A DNA stretch of 64,000 bases from the NCBI GenBank assembly GCA_963803025.1, contig CAWDKZ010000020.1:248001-312000 (forward strand), given 5' to 3'. This document shows positions 29,001 through 36,957 of the stretch, piece after piece; the stretch's first letter is position 1; every line of letters starts with the position of its first letter. The notes under the pieces are model-generated. The model saw only the letters and a program-made list of their open reading frames with translations, did no database searches and had not been told where the DNA came from. The DNA comes from Bog-793 sp963803025. GTDB lineage: Bacteria > Actinomycetota > Acidimicrobiia > Acidimicrobiales > Bog-793. The position numbers and the translations under genes are program-made.

Positions 29001-29490
29001 GGTCGAACGCCGTCTCGACGCACAGCAAGTCGACGCCGCCCTCGAGGAGCGCCGCCGCCTCGATCTCGTAGGCATCGCGCAGCGTGGCGAAGGCGATCTG
29101 ACCGAGCGACGGGAACTTCGTCCCGGGCCCGATGCTGCCGGCGACGAAGCGCGGGTGGTCCGGCGTCGAGTAGCCGTGGGCGACTTCGCGGGCGAGCTCG
29201 GCCGAGCGTCGGGCGAGCTCGGCCGAACGCTCGGCGATCTCGTACTCGGCGAGCATGGTGGGGAACGCGCCGAACGAGTCGGTCTCGATGACGTCGACGC
29301 CGACCTCGAGGAACGATCGGTGGAGATCTCTGACGACGTCCGGCCGCGTCACGACCAGCACTTCGTTGCAGCCCTCGAGCGCCGGACCGCCGAAGTCGTC
29401 CGGTCCGAGCCCGCGCAGCTGGAGGTTCGTGCCGGTCGCGCCGTCGAAGATGACGACGCGCTCGGCAAGCAGGTCGAGGTATCCCGCCAC
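26026..29490 (-). CDS. metH: Cobalamin-dependent methionine synthase
   Basis: Cytosolic enzyme of 1154 aa that methylates homocysteine using methyl-tetrahydrofolate and cob(I)alamin. Domain 1, homocysteine binding (1 to about 310), has zinc cysteines in GLNCATGP and IGGCCGTTPAHL. Domain 2, pterin binding (about 325-600), has GERTNANGSKRFREAM. Domain 3 is the helical cap plus B12-binding Rossmann fold with GDVHDIGKNLVDIIL (about 727-741) and MSGLLVRST. Domain 4, AdoMet reactivation (about 890-1154), ends with the EPEQTTLAIVCHHPQAKYF block. All four domains are intact. GTG at 29490 has GGGAGG upstream; a TAGCCT (29505-29500) ends nine bases before it. No B12 riboswitch fits in the 88-bp upstream gap. 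Confidence 0.97.
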   Translation of the reverse strand: MAGYLDLLAERVVIFDGATGTNLQLRGLGPDDFGGPALEGCNEVLVVTRPDVVRDLHRSFLEVGVDVIETDSFGAFPTMLAEYEIAERSAELARRSAELAREVAHGYSTPDHPRFVAGSIGPGTKFPSLGQIAFATLRDAYEIEAAALLEGGVDLLCVETAFDLLGAKAALVACRHAMAMTGITVPLQVQVTIELTGRMLPGTEIAAALCTLEAMRPDVVGLNCATGPVEMYEPLRYLSAHSLLPVSVLPNAGLPAVVEGKMHYDLTPDELAEHLHRFATELGVSAIGGCCGTTPAHLDAVVRRCQGLEPVHRHVEHEAGAASLFSFVPFDQELSFLVIGERTNANGSKRFREAMLAGDFDTTTAMARDQVREGAHLIDVCVDYTGADGVADMREVMSRISTQSTAPVVIDSTEPAVVRTALELVGGRALLNSVNLEDGDGPGTRLDAFLTLAAEHGAAVICTCIDEKGQARTAAWKLAAARAIRDLAVGSYGLAPEDLFFDALALPLSTGMEESRRDGIETIEAIGAIKRELAGVHTVLGISNVSFGLAPPARRVLNAVFLHECVAAGLDAAIVHAGRIAPLHKIDPTHREICLDLIYDRRREGYDPLTALTSALAGTETSAVPTDDRSGWTVERRLGQRIVDGDRIGLETDLDEALAAHGALEVVNGALLPGMKTVGDLFASGEMQLPFVLQSAETMKAAVAYLEPHMERSESGGRGVVVLATVKGDVHDIGKNLVDIILTNNGYEVHNLGIKVPINEILEKADETGADAIGMSGLLVRSTLIMRENLEEMNRRNRTATPILLGGAALTRNYVERDLRALYAGRVFYGKDAFEGLRTLDRLMTEKASGEIDPSFGTTPSGRSLPPRKRALIATGDPATLPRRSPEVTADNPVFPPPFLGTRIAKGIPLDNVRAYLNETALFRNQWGYRPNPGENDEEFKSRVRAELRSRLDEARAEDVLVPQVAWGYFAAGAAGDDLVVFSDATRSAELARFHFPRQREHPYLCIADFFRPADGVDVDYAAFFVVSIGDAASRRAHELFRADRYLDYVTLHGLSVEMTEALAECWHRRIREDWGFADEDGPSLSGLFRQRYRGSRYSWGYPACPDLEDNAKVVELLGAGRIGVTVSEGFQLEPEQTTLAIVCHHPQAKYFVA

Positions 29491-29578
29491 GGTCCTCCCA
29501 GGCTACCGGGCGGTCGCGACCAGGCCGGTGCCGCCGCGGCCGCGCCAATTGTGTGCCGTCGCGCCCATGGGATGGCCG

Positions 29579-30454
29579 TCAGGCCCACGCCAGCCAGGCC
29601 TGCACGGCGGCGGCGAACACGGGCGCGCTGCCCGGGGCGCATCCGAAGTACAGGGCCGGCTCGGTCGCTTCGAGCTCGACGAGGACCGGGTCGCCGTCGG
29701 TGTCGGTGATGGTGTCGACGCGCGCGTAGAGCAGGTTCTCCCGTCCCCCGGGGATCACGGCGAGCACCGCCTCGGCGAACGCCCGCTCAGCGGCGGTGGG
29801 TGCCGCGGCGCGGACGACCGCCCAGGTGAGCGTGCCTTCGACGTACGGTCCGCGTTGACCGAGCAAGGCGGGCTTGAAGATCGTGTGGCTGTACTGGCCA
29901 CCCAGGTAGACGAGCCCGCGCTCGCCTTCTGACTCGACGACGGCGAGGTATGGCTGCATCATCGCCGTGCGGCCCTCGTTGAGAAGTCGTTCGACGTGAC
30001 GCACCGCCGCGTCCCGGTTGCCGGGCCCGTAGCGGCCGGAGTCGCGCGCGCCCGCCCCGACGGAGGGCTTGACGACGATCTCGCCGGCCGGCGGATCGAT
30101 CTCCGAACCCGGGCTGCACCACGTCGTCGGGATGATCGCGACCCCGGCGGCCGCGAGGTCACGCAGGTAGGTCTTATCGGTGTTCCACTCGACCACGGCG
30201 CACGGGTTGGCAAGGCGCGGGACCCGCCGCGCCCAGTCGAGGAACTCGTCGCGCCGCTCGGCGTAGTCCCAGGTCGAGCGGATGACGACGAGGTCGAAAG
30301 CCGACCAGTCGAGCCCCGGCGCGTCCCAGATCGCGGGCGTTGCCTCGATGTCGCGAGCTGCGAGCGCGGCGAGCATCGCCGGTCCGTCCTCGCCGAGTTC
30401 GGGCTCCCGGGAACAGGTCGCCAGGGCGACGCGGGCGCGGCTCACCGCGACCAC
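29579..30454 (-). CDS. ATP-grasp domain protein, RimK/glutathione-synthase-like
   Basis: Predicted ATP-dependent carboxylate-amine ligase of 291 aa. An N-terminal pre-ATP-grasp part (VALATCSREPELGEDGPAMLAAL, FDLVVIRSTWDYAERRDEFLDWA) precedes the ATP-binding core (NTDKTYLRDLAAAGVAIIPTTW, EIVVKPSVGAGARDSGRYG), MMQPYLAVVESEGERGLVYLGGQYSHTIFKP and a metal-binding ENLLYARVDT...PVLVELEATEPALYF. The STWDY motif occurs in a family that includes cycloserine-pathway DcsG, but no such pathway genes are here. Substrates unknown. It follows the 30479 gene by 24 bp and may be co-transcribed with it; it ends 88 bp before metH. Confidence 0.8.
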   Translation of the reverse strand: MVAVSRARVALATCSREPELGEDGPAMLAALAARDIEATPAIWDAPGLDWSAFDLVVIRSTWDYAERRDEFLDWARRVPRLANPCAVVEWNTDKTYLRDLAAAGVAIIPTTWCSPGSEIDPPAGEIVVKPSVGAGARDSGRYGPGNRDAAVRHVERLLNEGRTAMMQPYLAVVESEGERGLVYLGGQYSHTIFKPALLGQRGPYVEGTLTWAVVRAAAPTAAERAFAEAVLAVIPGGRENLLYARVDTITDTDGDPVLVELEATEPALYFGCAPGSAPVFAAAVQAWLAWA

Positions 30455-30478
30455 CCGCCCCGTACCACGCCGCCGACA

Positions 30479-31114
30479 CTAGCGAACCGGCTGCGTCGGA
30501 CACGGTGCCACCCGGCTTCGCACCGCCTCGTCCGCTGCCCAGGAGGCGCAGGCCTGGGCGAGAGGGCGGTCGAAGCGCCACGACAGGAGCTGGTGCTCGA
30601 TCTCGTCGCGCGCCGCGCCGATCGACGCCAGGCTGAGCGCGAGCTGCTTGCCCTGGTTGCGCAGCCGGTCGGCCGGGACGGGTTCCGGCGGCGACATCGC
30701 GGCGAGGCGGTGCGAGGCCCGCAACGACGACGGAAGACGGGCAAGGTGACGCGCCGGCAGCGCGGGCAGTAGGACGCGGGTCTCGAGAGAATCGGGTGGA
30801 TCGACCCGGATCATCTCGAAGTCGATGGCCCGGGCGAGCGTGCGCAGGAACGGTGCGTGTCGTCCCGGTCGCTCGCCGAGGCCGAGTGCGCGGGCCGTCT
30901 CGGTGACGTCGAGCATGCACCCCGCCGGGGATCGGGCGAGTCGCTCGGCGAGGTGACGGAGAAGACACGTCGTCGACGGACCGAGGACGGGTAACCAGAA
31001 CCGCTCGACGTATTCCGAACGGGCGTCGTGACCGCCCTCCTCGGTCGCCGGGTCGACCCAACGTGAGACGCGGACCCGTCGTCCGAACGCGATTCCCTCG
31101 GGAATGTCCGCCAC
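30479..31114 (-). CDS. Conserved hypothetical helical protein, possible winged helix
   Basis: I do not recognise this 211-aa protein. It has no signal peptide or membrane segment. The middle (WLPVLGPSTTCLLRHLAERL, CMLDVTETARALGLG, RHAPFLRTLARAIDFEMI) has the spacing of a winged-helix domain, followed by LLPALPARHLARLPSSLRASH and a terminal amphipathic helix. GTG at 31114 follows a GGAGGTGG ribosome-binding site by four bases. The upstream 154 bp hold a small hairpin, GCCTG/CAGGC (31153-31167), and otherwise nothing clear. It may be the first gene of a pair with the ATP-grasp protein. A DNA-binding role is only a guess. Confidence 0.65.
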   Translation of the reverse strand: MADIPEGIAFGRRVRVSRWVDPATEEGGHDARSEYVERFWLPVLGPSTTCLLRHLAERLARSPAGCMLDVTETARALGLGERPGRHAPFLRTLARAIDFEMIRVDPPDSLETRVLLPALPARHLARLPSSLRASHRLAAMSPPEPVPADRLRNQGKQLALSLASIGAARDEIEHQLLSWRFDRPLAQACASWAADEAVRSRVAPCPTQPVR

Positions 31115-31268
31115 TTTGCCACCTCCCGCGTCGGCTTCTCGTGGCTGCAAGCCTGTCGGGCAGGCCGGTTGCTCGCGCGAGTCTCCTGGTGGCTACTACC
31201 CGACGACCTACCGACTCGGGCTCGCGACGCATCCCTCGCCGTGCGCACCGACTCGGCGCGCCGTCGGG

Positions 31269-31694
31269 TCAGTCGGGATGGGGGACGACGAGTACCGGGA
31301 TCCTCGAGTGGTGGAGGAGTTTGTGGGGAACCGAGCCGAGGATCGCGCCGACGATGGGGAGCTCTCCGGTCGAGCCGACGACGATGACGCGTGCCGCCCG
31401 CTCCACGGCTGTCTCGAGGAGGGCAGCAACCGGGCGCAATCCGACGACGAGCGGTTCGACGCTGACACGGGGGTCGAGTCGGCTCGCCTCGGCGGCCGCC
31501 GCGTTGACGAACCCCTCACCAAGCTGTTTCAGCTGGTACTGGTAGTCAGAGGTCTCGCCGCCCATCGGGTTCGGCTCGTAGCCGAACACGATGGCGAGCG
31601 TCGCGTCGAACGCCCGGGCGAGCGTGACGGCCACGACGAGTGCTGCTTCCGCTCCGGGCGAGCCGTCGAAGCCGAGGACGATGTCGCCTGCCAT
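31269..31694 (-). CDS. Universal stress protein, UspA family
   Basis: Single Usp domain of 141 aa. IVLGFDGSPGAEAAL at the N-terminus and VVGSTGELPIVGAILGSVPHKLLHHSRIPVLVVP at the C-terminus contain the G-x2-G-x9-G-(S/T) ATP-binding pattern in slightly altered form. Its ATG shares one base with the stop of the APC permease (TGATG), so the two are co-translated. Usp domains fused to or encoded beside transporters often modulate them, which is a reasonable role here. Confidence 0.9.
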   Translation of the reverse strand: MAGDIVLGFDGSPGAEAALVVAVTLARAFDATLAIVFGYEPNPMGGETSDYQYQLKQLGEGFVNAAAAEASRLDPRVSVEPLVVGLRPVAALLETAVERAARVIVVGSTGELPIVGAILGSVPHKLLHHSRIPVLVVPHPD

Positions 31695-33280
31695 CAATCC
31701 GTCACCACCACGGCACCGGGGGTGAGCGGGGGGGCTGCCGCGTGGAGCGACTCGGCGTGTTCGGCGGTGTGGCGGAAGAACTCCCGATGGCGGATCATCC
31801 ACGCCAGCATGAGCGGCAGCCCGATGATGAGCAGTCCGAGCCCGATGATGAGGGGCGGGCCAAGTCCGTTGGCGTAGAAGTGGATGCCTGCGACGTGGAC
31901 GTTGAACTTGATGAAACGGAACCAGGTCTGGTCGCCCGCCGCGTTCGCCGGGTTCGAGTACACGAAGATCGAGTCGAGGAAGGCCCAGGTGAGGATCAGC
32001 GCACCGGTGAGCGGGGCGAGCCCGACGAACACGAGGTTCTTCACGTTCCTGAAGAGCAGACGTCGGTAGTAGATGACGCAGGCGTAGCCCGTCATGGCGT
32101 AGTAGAAGGCGATGCCGAACCCCAGAGCGAGGATGGAGTCGAGGAGCACTTCGTTGCTGATGAGCGAGAGCCCGACGAACCAGACGATCGAGAGCACGCC
32201 GAACCAGGTCGTCGCGAACGCGGGTGTCAAGAAGCGCGGATGGATCGTGCCGAATCGCCCGGGTATCGCCTTGTGGACAGACATCGACAGCGCCGAGCGT
32301 GCGGCCGGCAGGATCGTCGTCTGCGTCGACGCCGACGCCGAGGTGAGGACGGCGATGACGAGGAACTTGTCCCATCCGTTGCCGAACACGTCGCGGCTTA
32401 GTGCATCGAGCACGTCGTTGCTGTTGTTCGTGAGAAAACCCGCGCCGTGGAACGCCTGCGCGGCGATCGACACGATGACATAGATCCCGACGAGCACGAG
32501 CGTGGAGAGCACGGCGGCGACTCCCGGCGTGCGTTTGGTGTCCTTGGCCTCCTCGTTCACCGTGACTGCCGTGTCCCAGCCCCAGTAAATGAAGACGGCG
32601 GTGAGGATGGCGCCCGCCAAGGCGCCGGTCGACGAGATGTGCAACGGGTTGAGCCACCCGAGCGTCGGGTGGAGGCTTCCCGCGATGTGCGAGCCGTAGA
32701 CCCTGGCGAGGGCGACCGCGGCGAAGATCGCGAGGATGACGATCTCGGCCCCGAGCAGGCCCACCTGGGTGCGCGCGGAGAGCTCGATCCCGATGACGCA
32801 GATCGCCGTCATGATGACGATCCAGATCACGCCGAGGAAGCCGACCCAGAATCGGCTGTTGGCGAGGCCATTGGCGCCGAACAGCAGGAAGGTGTACTGG
32901 CCGGCGATCTGGGCGAGGCTCGGCATGACGACGAGATCGGTGATGAGGATTCCCCAACCGGCCATCCAACCGGTCTTCGGACCGATCGCCCGGGTGACCC
33001 AGGTGAACGTCGTGCCGCAGTCCGGGTCCACCCGGTTGAGGTAGAAGTAGGCCGAGGCGATGAAGAGCATCGGGATGAAAGCGAGCACCATGACGGAGGG
33101 AGCGAGCAATCCGACGGCGGCGGTGACGAGTCCGAGGGACGCGGCGAGGCTGTAGGCAGGCGCCGTCGAGGCGACGCCGATCACGATGCTCGATAGCAGG
33201 CCGAGTGCCCCGACTTTCAGGCCCTTGCTCGGACCCTGGTCGAGTGGCGGAGCGTCCGGCAAGCCAAGCTCCATCGTCAT
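31694..33280 (-). CDS. APC superfamily amino acid/polyamine permease
   Basis: Secondary transporter of 528 aa with about 12 to 14 membrane helices. GALGLLSSIVIGVASTAPAYSLAASLG is the helix-1 signature of amino acid-polyamine-organocation permeases, and VDPDCGTTFTWVTRAIGPKTGWMAGW is the usual loop after helix 2. It is divergent from a class III aminotransferase and upstream of a Usp gene; a DAO-type oxidase lies close by, so the substrate may be an amine or amino acid that these enzymes catabolise. The 222-bp intergenic region contains near-symmetric TTAGTA at 33326-33331, a possible shared -10. Confidence 0.9.
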   Translation of the reverse strand: MTMELGLPDAPPLDQGPSKGLKVGALGLLSSIVIGVASTAPAYSLAASLGLVTAAVGLLAPSVMVLAFIPMLFIASAYFYLNRVDPDCGTTFTWVTRAIGPKTGWMAGWGILITDLVVMPSLAQIAGQYTFLLFGANGLANSRFWVGFLGVIWIVIMTAICVIGIELSARTQVGLLGAEIVILAIFAAVALARVYGSHIAGSLHPTLGWLNPLHISSTGALAGAILTAVFIYWGWDTAVTVNEEAKDTKRTPGVAAVLSTLVLVGIYVIVSIAAQAFHGAGFLTNNSNDVLDALSRDVFGNGWDKFLVIAVLTSASASTQTTILPAARSALSMSVHKAIPGRFGTIHPRFLTPAFATTWFGVLSIVWFVGLSLISNEVLLDSILALGFGIAFYYAMTGYACVIYYRRLLFRNVKNLVFVGLAPLTGALILTWAFLDSIFVYSNPANAAGDQTWFRFIKFNVHVAGIHFYANGLGPPLIIGLGLLIIGLPLMLAWMIRHREFFRHTAEHAESLHAAAPPLTPGAVVVTD

Positions 33281-33432
33281 CGCCGTCGGCCACCCCCCCC
33301 GAATGCCGAAATCGTTGCGGTGACGTTAGTACCGGTGCCACGACGTGTCGACGCCAACAGCCACCGCGGCCGCGGCCGCCGACGGCTTGTTCCTTTGCAG
33401 CTGCGCGGTACCGATGGGAGAATCGCCCCTCA

Positions 33433-33473
33433 AGGGTGCGCGGAAGCACCCTCTGCGACCCACGAGGGTCGCA
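33433..33473 (+). ncRNA. Tandem perfect hairpins in the aminotransferase leader (candidate cis-regulatory RNA)
   Basis: Hairpin 1: AGGGTGC (33433-33439), six-base loop GCGGAA, GCACCCT (33446-33452). One base later, hairpin 2: TGCGACCC (33454-33461), tetraloop ACGA, GGGTCGCA (33466-33473). The second stem covers the only good ribosome-binding sequence (GAGGG) and the A of an in-frame ATG at 33473. Two successive hairpins with an ACGR loop before a start recall guanidine-II (mini-ykkC) riboswitches, but loop 1 does not fit that consensus. The identity is unproven; the structure itself is clear. Confidence 0.4.
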
Positions 33474-34900
33474 TGTTCAATGCGCAGGACGGACGTGAGA
33501 CGATGGGCGACACCACGAAGACGACCGGATCGGCGGGGGCAGGATCCGACGAGTTGACCGCGCGGGCGGTGAAGTTGTTCCAGTCCGAGCTCGTCAGGCT
33601 TGTCGACGCCACGCCGCGGTCGAAGGCGCTGTTCGAGAGGGCCTGCAAGACGATGCCGCTCGGCGTGGCCTCGTCCTTCCAGGCGGGTGACCCGTACCCG
33701 ATCTACCTGGCGAGCGGCGACGGCGCGGAAGTCGTCGATGTCGACGGTCGCCACTACATCGACTACCACAACGGCTTCGGTTCGGTGGCGGTCGGCCACG
33801 CCCATCCGGCTGTCGCCGCGGCGATCGAGCGGGCCACCCACACCGGGACGCACTTCGCCGTGACGACCGAGCTCACCGTGCGACTTGCCGAGGAGCTGTG
33901 CCGTCGGTTCCGGATGGAACGGGTCCGGTTCGTGAACTCGGGCACCGAGGCGACGATGGACGCGATCCGGGTCGCGCGCGGCGCGACGGGGCGCGACACG
34001 ATCTGCAAGATCGAGGGCTCCTACCACGGCCACCACGACTCGGTCATGTTCTCGGTCACGCCAAGCCTCATGCTCCTCGAAGCCGGGGAGGGCCAGGGGA
34101 CCGAACCGCCGGCCTCACGGGGCATCCCGGCGGAGATGGGCAAGTGGACGCTCGCCGTTCCGTACAACGACCTCGGGGCGGCGGAGCAACTTTTCACCGA
34201 GCGGGGCTCGGAGATCGCCTGTCTCATCATCGAGCCCGTGATGATGAACATCGGGATCGTGTTGCCGCGCCCGGGCTATCTCGAGGGACTGCGCGAGCTC
34301 TGCAACCGGCACGGGATCGTTCTCATCTTCGACGAGGTGAAGTGTGGCGCGACGATCGCCGCAGGCGGGGCCACCGAGCTGTTCGGCGTGCAACCCGACC
34401 TGTCGTGCTTCGCGAAGTCGGTGTTCGGCGGCACGCCAGCGGGCGCGTTCGGCGGGCGTGCCGATCTCATGGACGAGATCGGCAAGGGGATCGCCCAGCA
34501 GGGGACCTTCAACGGCAACCCGTTGGTCGTGGCGGCCGGGCTGGCCGCGTTGACGCAGGTGCTGACCCCCGACGCGTACGACCAGTTCAAGAAGATGGGG
34601 GCACGTCTCGCCGAAGGGTGCCGCCAGGCGATCGCCGAGCACTCGATCCCGGCCCACGTCGTCGACCTCGGTTGCAAGGGCTGTGTCTCGTACCGACCCG
34701 AGCCGCTCGTCGACTACCGCAGCTTCCTCGAGACGAACACGGATCTGTTTGACGCCTCTTGGGCCTGGCTCGTCAACCGCGGCATCTTCATGACGCCGGG
34801 CAACGAGGAGCAGTGGACGCTCTCCGTGCGTCACGACGAGCGCCACATCGACCGCTTCGTGGAGGTCTTCGCCGAGTTCTGCGCGGCCGTCAATCCTTAA
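33473..34900 (+). CDS. Class III aminotransferase, glutamate-1-semialdehyde-aminomutase-like
   Basis: PLP enzyme of 475 aa (465 if the ATG at 33503 is used). Substrate-side GDGAEVVDVDGRHYIDYHNGFGSVAVGHAHP, FVNSGTEATMDAIRVAR, SYHGHHDS, LIFDEVKCG and the PLP-lysine block CFAKSVFGGTPAGAFGG (Lys near 315) place it in class III beside HemL. It is unlikely to be the haem-pathway enzyme: hem genes are absent, and an APC permease and DAO oxidase flank it. It more likely transaminates an amine or beta-amino acid. The ATG at 33473 has better ribosome-binding context but lies in a hairpin; 33503 is the alternative. Confidence 0.85.
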   Translation: MFNAQDGRETMGDTTKTTGSAGAGSDELTARAVKLFQSELVRLVDATPRSKALFERACKTMPLGVASSFQAGDPYPIYLASGDGAEVVDVDGRHYIDYHNGFGSVAVGHAHPAVAAAIERATHTGTHFAVTTELTVRLAEELCRRFRMERVRFVNSGTEATMDAIRVARGATGRDTICKIEGSYHGHHDSVMFSVTPSLMLLEAGEGQGTEPPASRGIPAEMGKWTLAVPYNDLGAAEQLFTERGSEIACLIIEPVMMNIGIVLPRPGYLEGLRELCNRHGIVLIFDEVKCGATIAAGGATELFGVQPDLSCFAKSVFGGTPAGAFGGRADLMDEIGKGIAQQGTFNGNPLVVAAGLAALTQVLTPDAYDQFKKMGARLAEGCRQAIAEHSIPAHVVDLGCKGCVSYRPEPLVDYRSFLETNTDLFDASWAWLVNRGIFMTPGNEEQWTLSVRHDERHIDRFVEVFAEFCAAVNP

Positions 34901-34929
34901 CGGCGGCGCGAGGTGGGTCGGGCCGCGGA

Positions 34930-34942
34930 CACCGGGATCCGG
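34930..34942. terminator. Small bidirectional hairpin between convergent genes
   Basis: ACCGG/CCGGT around GAT in the 48-bp gap between the aminotransferase and the FAD oxidoreductase stop codons. The stem is only five base pairs, so the call is tentative. Confidence 0.35.
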
Positions 34943-34948
34943 TCTTCC

Positions 34949-36252
34949 TCAGATGCCGAACGCGTCCCGCGCTTGGTAGCACAGGCCCGCGACCGGGAGC
35001 AGCCCGGGCAACCGGGCGGGGAGAGGCACGGTCGGCCACCTTCTCCCGGCGAACGGTCCGAGGTCGCCGTCGCCGGTGAGGTGGCGGGCGACGACGCGCC
35101 CGAAGTGCGTCGACAGCGCGACTCCCGTGCCGCAGTAGCCCATCGCGTAGACGACGCCGGTCGTCGGGTGACGGCCGAGGTGGGGCATCCGGTCGTAGGT
35201 GAGGGCGACCTCGCCTCCCCAGGCGCGATCGACGGCGACGCCCGAGAGCTGCGGATGCACGGTGGTCATTACCGCGTAGAGCCGGTCGCGGGCTTGCTCG
35301 ACCGTGGTCGGCGCGAACGAAGTCCGGCCGCCGAACAGCAGGCGCCGACCATCCGGTGAGAGGCGCCAGTAGCTGAGGAAGTTGCGCGAGTCGAAGCACA
35401 TCCTTCCTCGCGGGATCAACGATGCGGCGACGTCCCGCTCAAGCGGTTCGGTCGCGATGATGTAGCTGCCGACCGGGAGGATCCGACGTCCGAGCCATCG
35501 GGACGGGGACCGATCCGTCGTGGCGTTCGTCGCGAGGACGACCTCGCGGGACCGTATCGGTCCCCTTGCAGTGTCGAGGCTGTATCCACCCGCGGTCACC
35601 TCGACCCGGTGCACCGGGCAGCGGCCGATGACGGACGCGCCCGCGGCCATCGCCATCGATTGGAGCGCGGCCGCCCATTTCGCCGGGTGGATCGACGCGC
35701 TGCGCTCGACGACGAGCGCGCCACAAAACCGGTCCGACCCGATCTCGACGCCGAGTTCGTCCTCTTTGAGGAACCGGGCGTCCTCGCCGATCGATCGGAA
35801 CGAGCGGGCGACTTCCTCGAAACGGCGTGCCGCGGCGGGTGGTGTGCGAGTTCGACGTGACCGGTTCGCATCCAGTCACACTCGACCTGGTGCTCGTCGA
35901 TGAGCCTCGCGAGGCCCTCGAGCGCGGTGACCGTCTCGTCCCAGAGCGCCCGTCCGTTCTCCATCGCGAGGATCGCCGTGAGATCGTGCTTCAGTCCGGG
36001 CAGGACCATCCCGCCACTGCGGCTGCTCGCGCCGCGGACGGCGTCGTCGCGGTCGAACACGACGACGGCGCGGCCCCGTCGGGCGGCTTCGAAGGCGGTG
36101 GCGAGGCCGGTGTAACCCGCGCCGACGACGACGATGTCGGCTTCGGCGGGCGGCGGGTCCGGCGATTCGTCAGGGAAATCGACTCCATCCCACCAGTAGG
36201 GCTGGCTCGCGTAACCCGGCGATAGCGGAACCGCGCGGTCAAGCCCGATCAC
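34949..36252 (-). pseudogene. FAD-dependent oxidoreductase (DAO/PuuB-like), frameshifted
   Basis: Flavin amine or amino-acid oxidase of about 434 aa split by one frameshift. The N-terminal part (from GTG 36252) has YWWDGVDFPDES and the FAD dinucleotide fold ADIVVVGAGYTGLATAFEAARRGRAVVVFDRD, then SSRSGGMVLPGLKHDL. Near 35840, after GHVELAHHP, the reading moves by one base (apparent deletion). It continues as RRFEEVARSFRSIGEDARFLKEDELGVEIG through VLATNATTD, GGRTSFAPTT and the C-terminal GVVYAMGYCGTGVALSTHFGRVVA. Both halves are otherwise undamaged, so this is either a very young pseudogene or a sequencing error. The family includes gamma-glutamylputrescine oxidase, which fits the neighbouring permease and aminotransferase. 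Confidence 0.8.
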
Positions 36253-36957
36253 GAGCGCCGCCGTCCCGCCAGCGGGGACCGCAACCGAGGTGCAGAAGTG
36301 GGGGAGGGGGACACGGGCACGGTGTCCACCTTCCCACCGCGGCAGCGACTCGACAAGGAGAGCGCGGACAGGGCCCGCCGGGGAGAAGGTCGTCGCGGTG
36401 CCAACGGGCTGGAGGAGAGCGCGCCAACCTGAGGCCGAGCAGCGGCACCGTGCCCGCAGGGCCGGCAGATGGGCACCGTACGTTGTCTTGGTATGCGGAT
36501 CGCGCATCGCGCCGCCGCGGCCGTCGCGCCGCTCTCGATCAGCACGTCAGCCTCCGCGTCGAGCAAGGCACCCTCGTGCCAGGGCTTGCCGCTCGCCGCG
36601 TCCTTCCCGCGCGGGCGCGGCAGCAACGGCGACAGCAACGACGCGGCGACGCGTCTCACGCGTTGCCGGTGAGGAACGTCTCCGGTTCGACCTGCTCGGT
36701 GGACGGTCTTGCCGGGTTGCAGCTGCTCGGCCGGGCGGGAAGGAACCTCCGACCCACGTGACGGACGCAAGCCCGGAGTCACCGCAGTCGTCGTGACGCT
36801 GGAGCCGGGATAGTCGGCGTGGGCTGACGGCCGCTTCTCCCGACGCCGGTGAGCGAGCACGGCCCGATTTGCCTGACGGTGCTCAGGACGGAGCGGCCGG
36901 TCGCCTGATCGGTCGTCCCCGGACGGACTGTTGGAAGCTTCCCGGGCGAGGCTTCGC
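36253..36957. other. 705-bp stretch without a recognisable gene, possibly eroded
   Basis: Open frames exist on both strands, but none has convincing protein character. The longest minus-strand frame contains a short protein-like segment (residues around GKPWHEGALLDAEADVLIESG, near 36530-36590) that then changes frame, suggesting a decayed gene I cannot name. A hairpin of two ACGCGT copies around CTC (36649-36663) is the only clear element. Both flanking genes are frameshifted. Confidence 0.4.

Noticed and set aside
29491..29578. Cobalamin riboswitch before metH
   Set aside because: Only 88 bp separate metH from the next gene, with no B12-box-like sequence; a -10 and ribosome-binding site fill the proximal part.
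36249..36860. Minus-strand 203-codon frame between the oxidase and nitroreductase
   Set aside because: Mostly Arg/Pro/Ser noise with one short protein-like patch that shifts frame; treated as eroded sequence.
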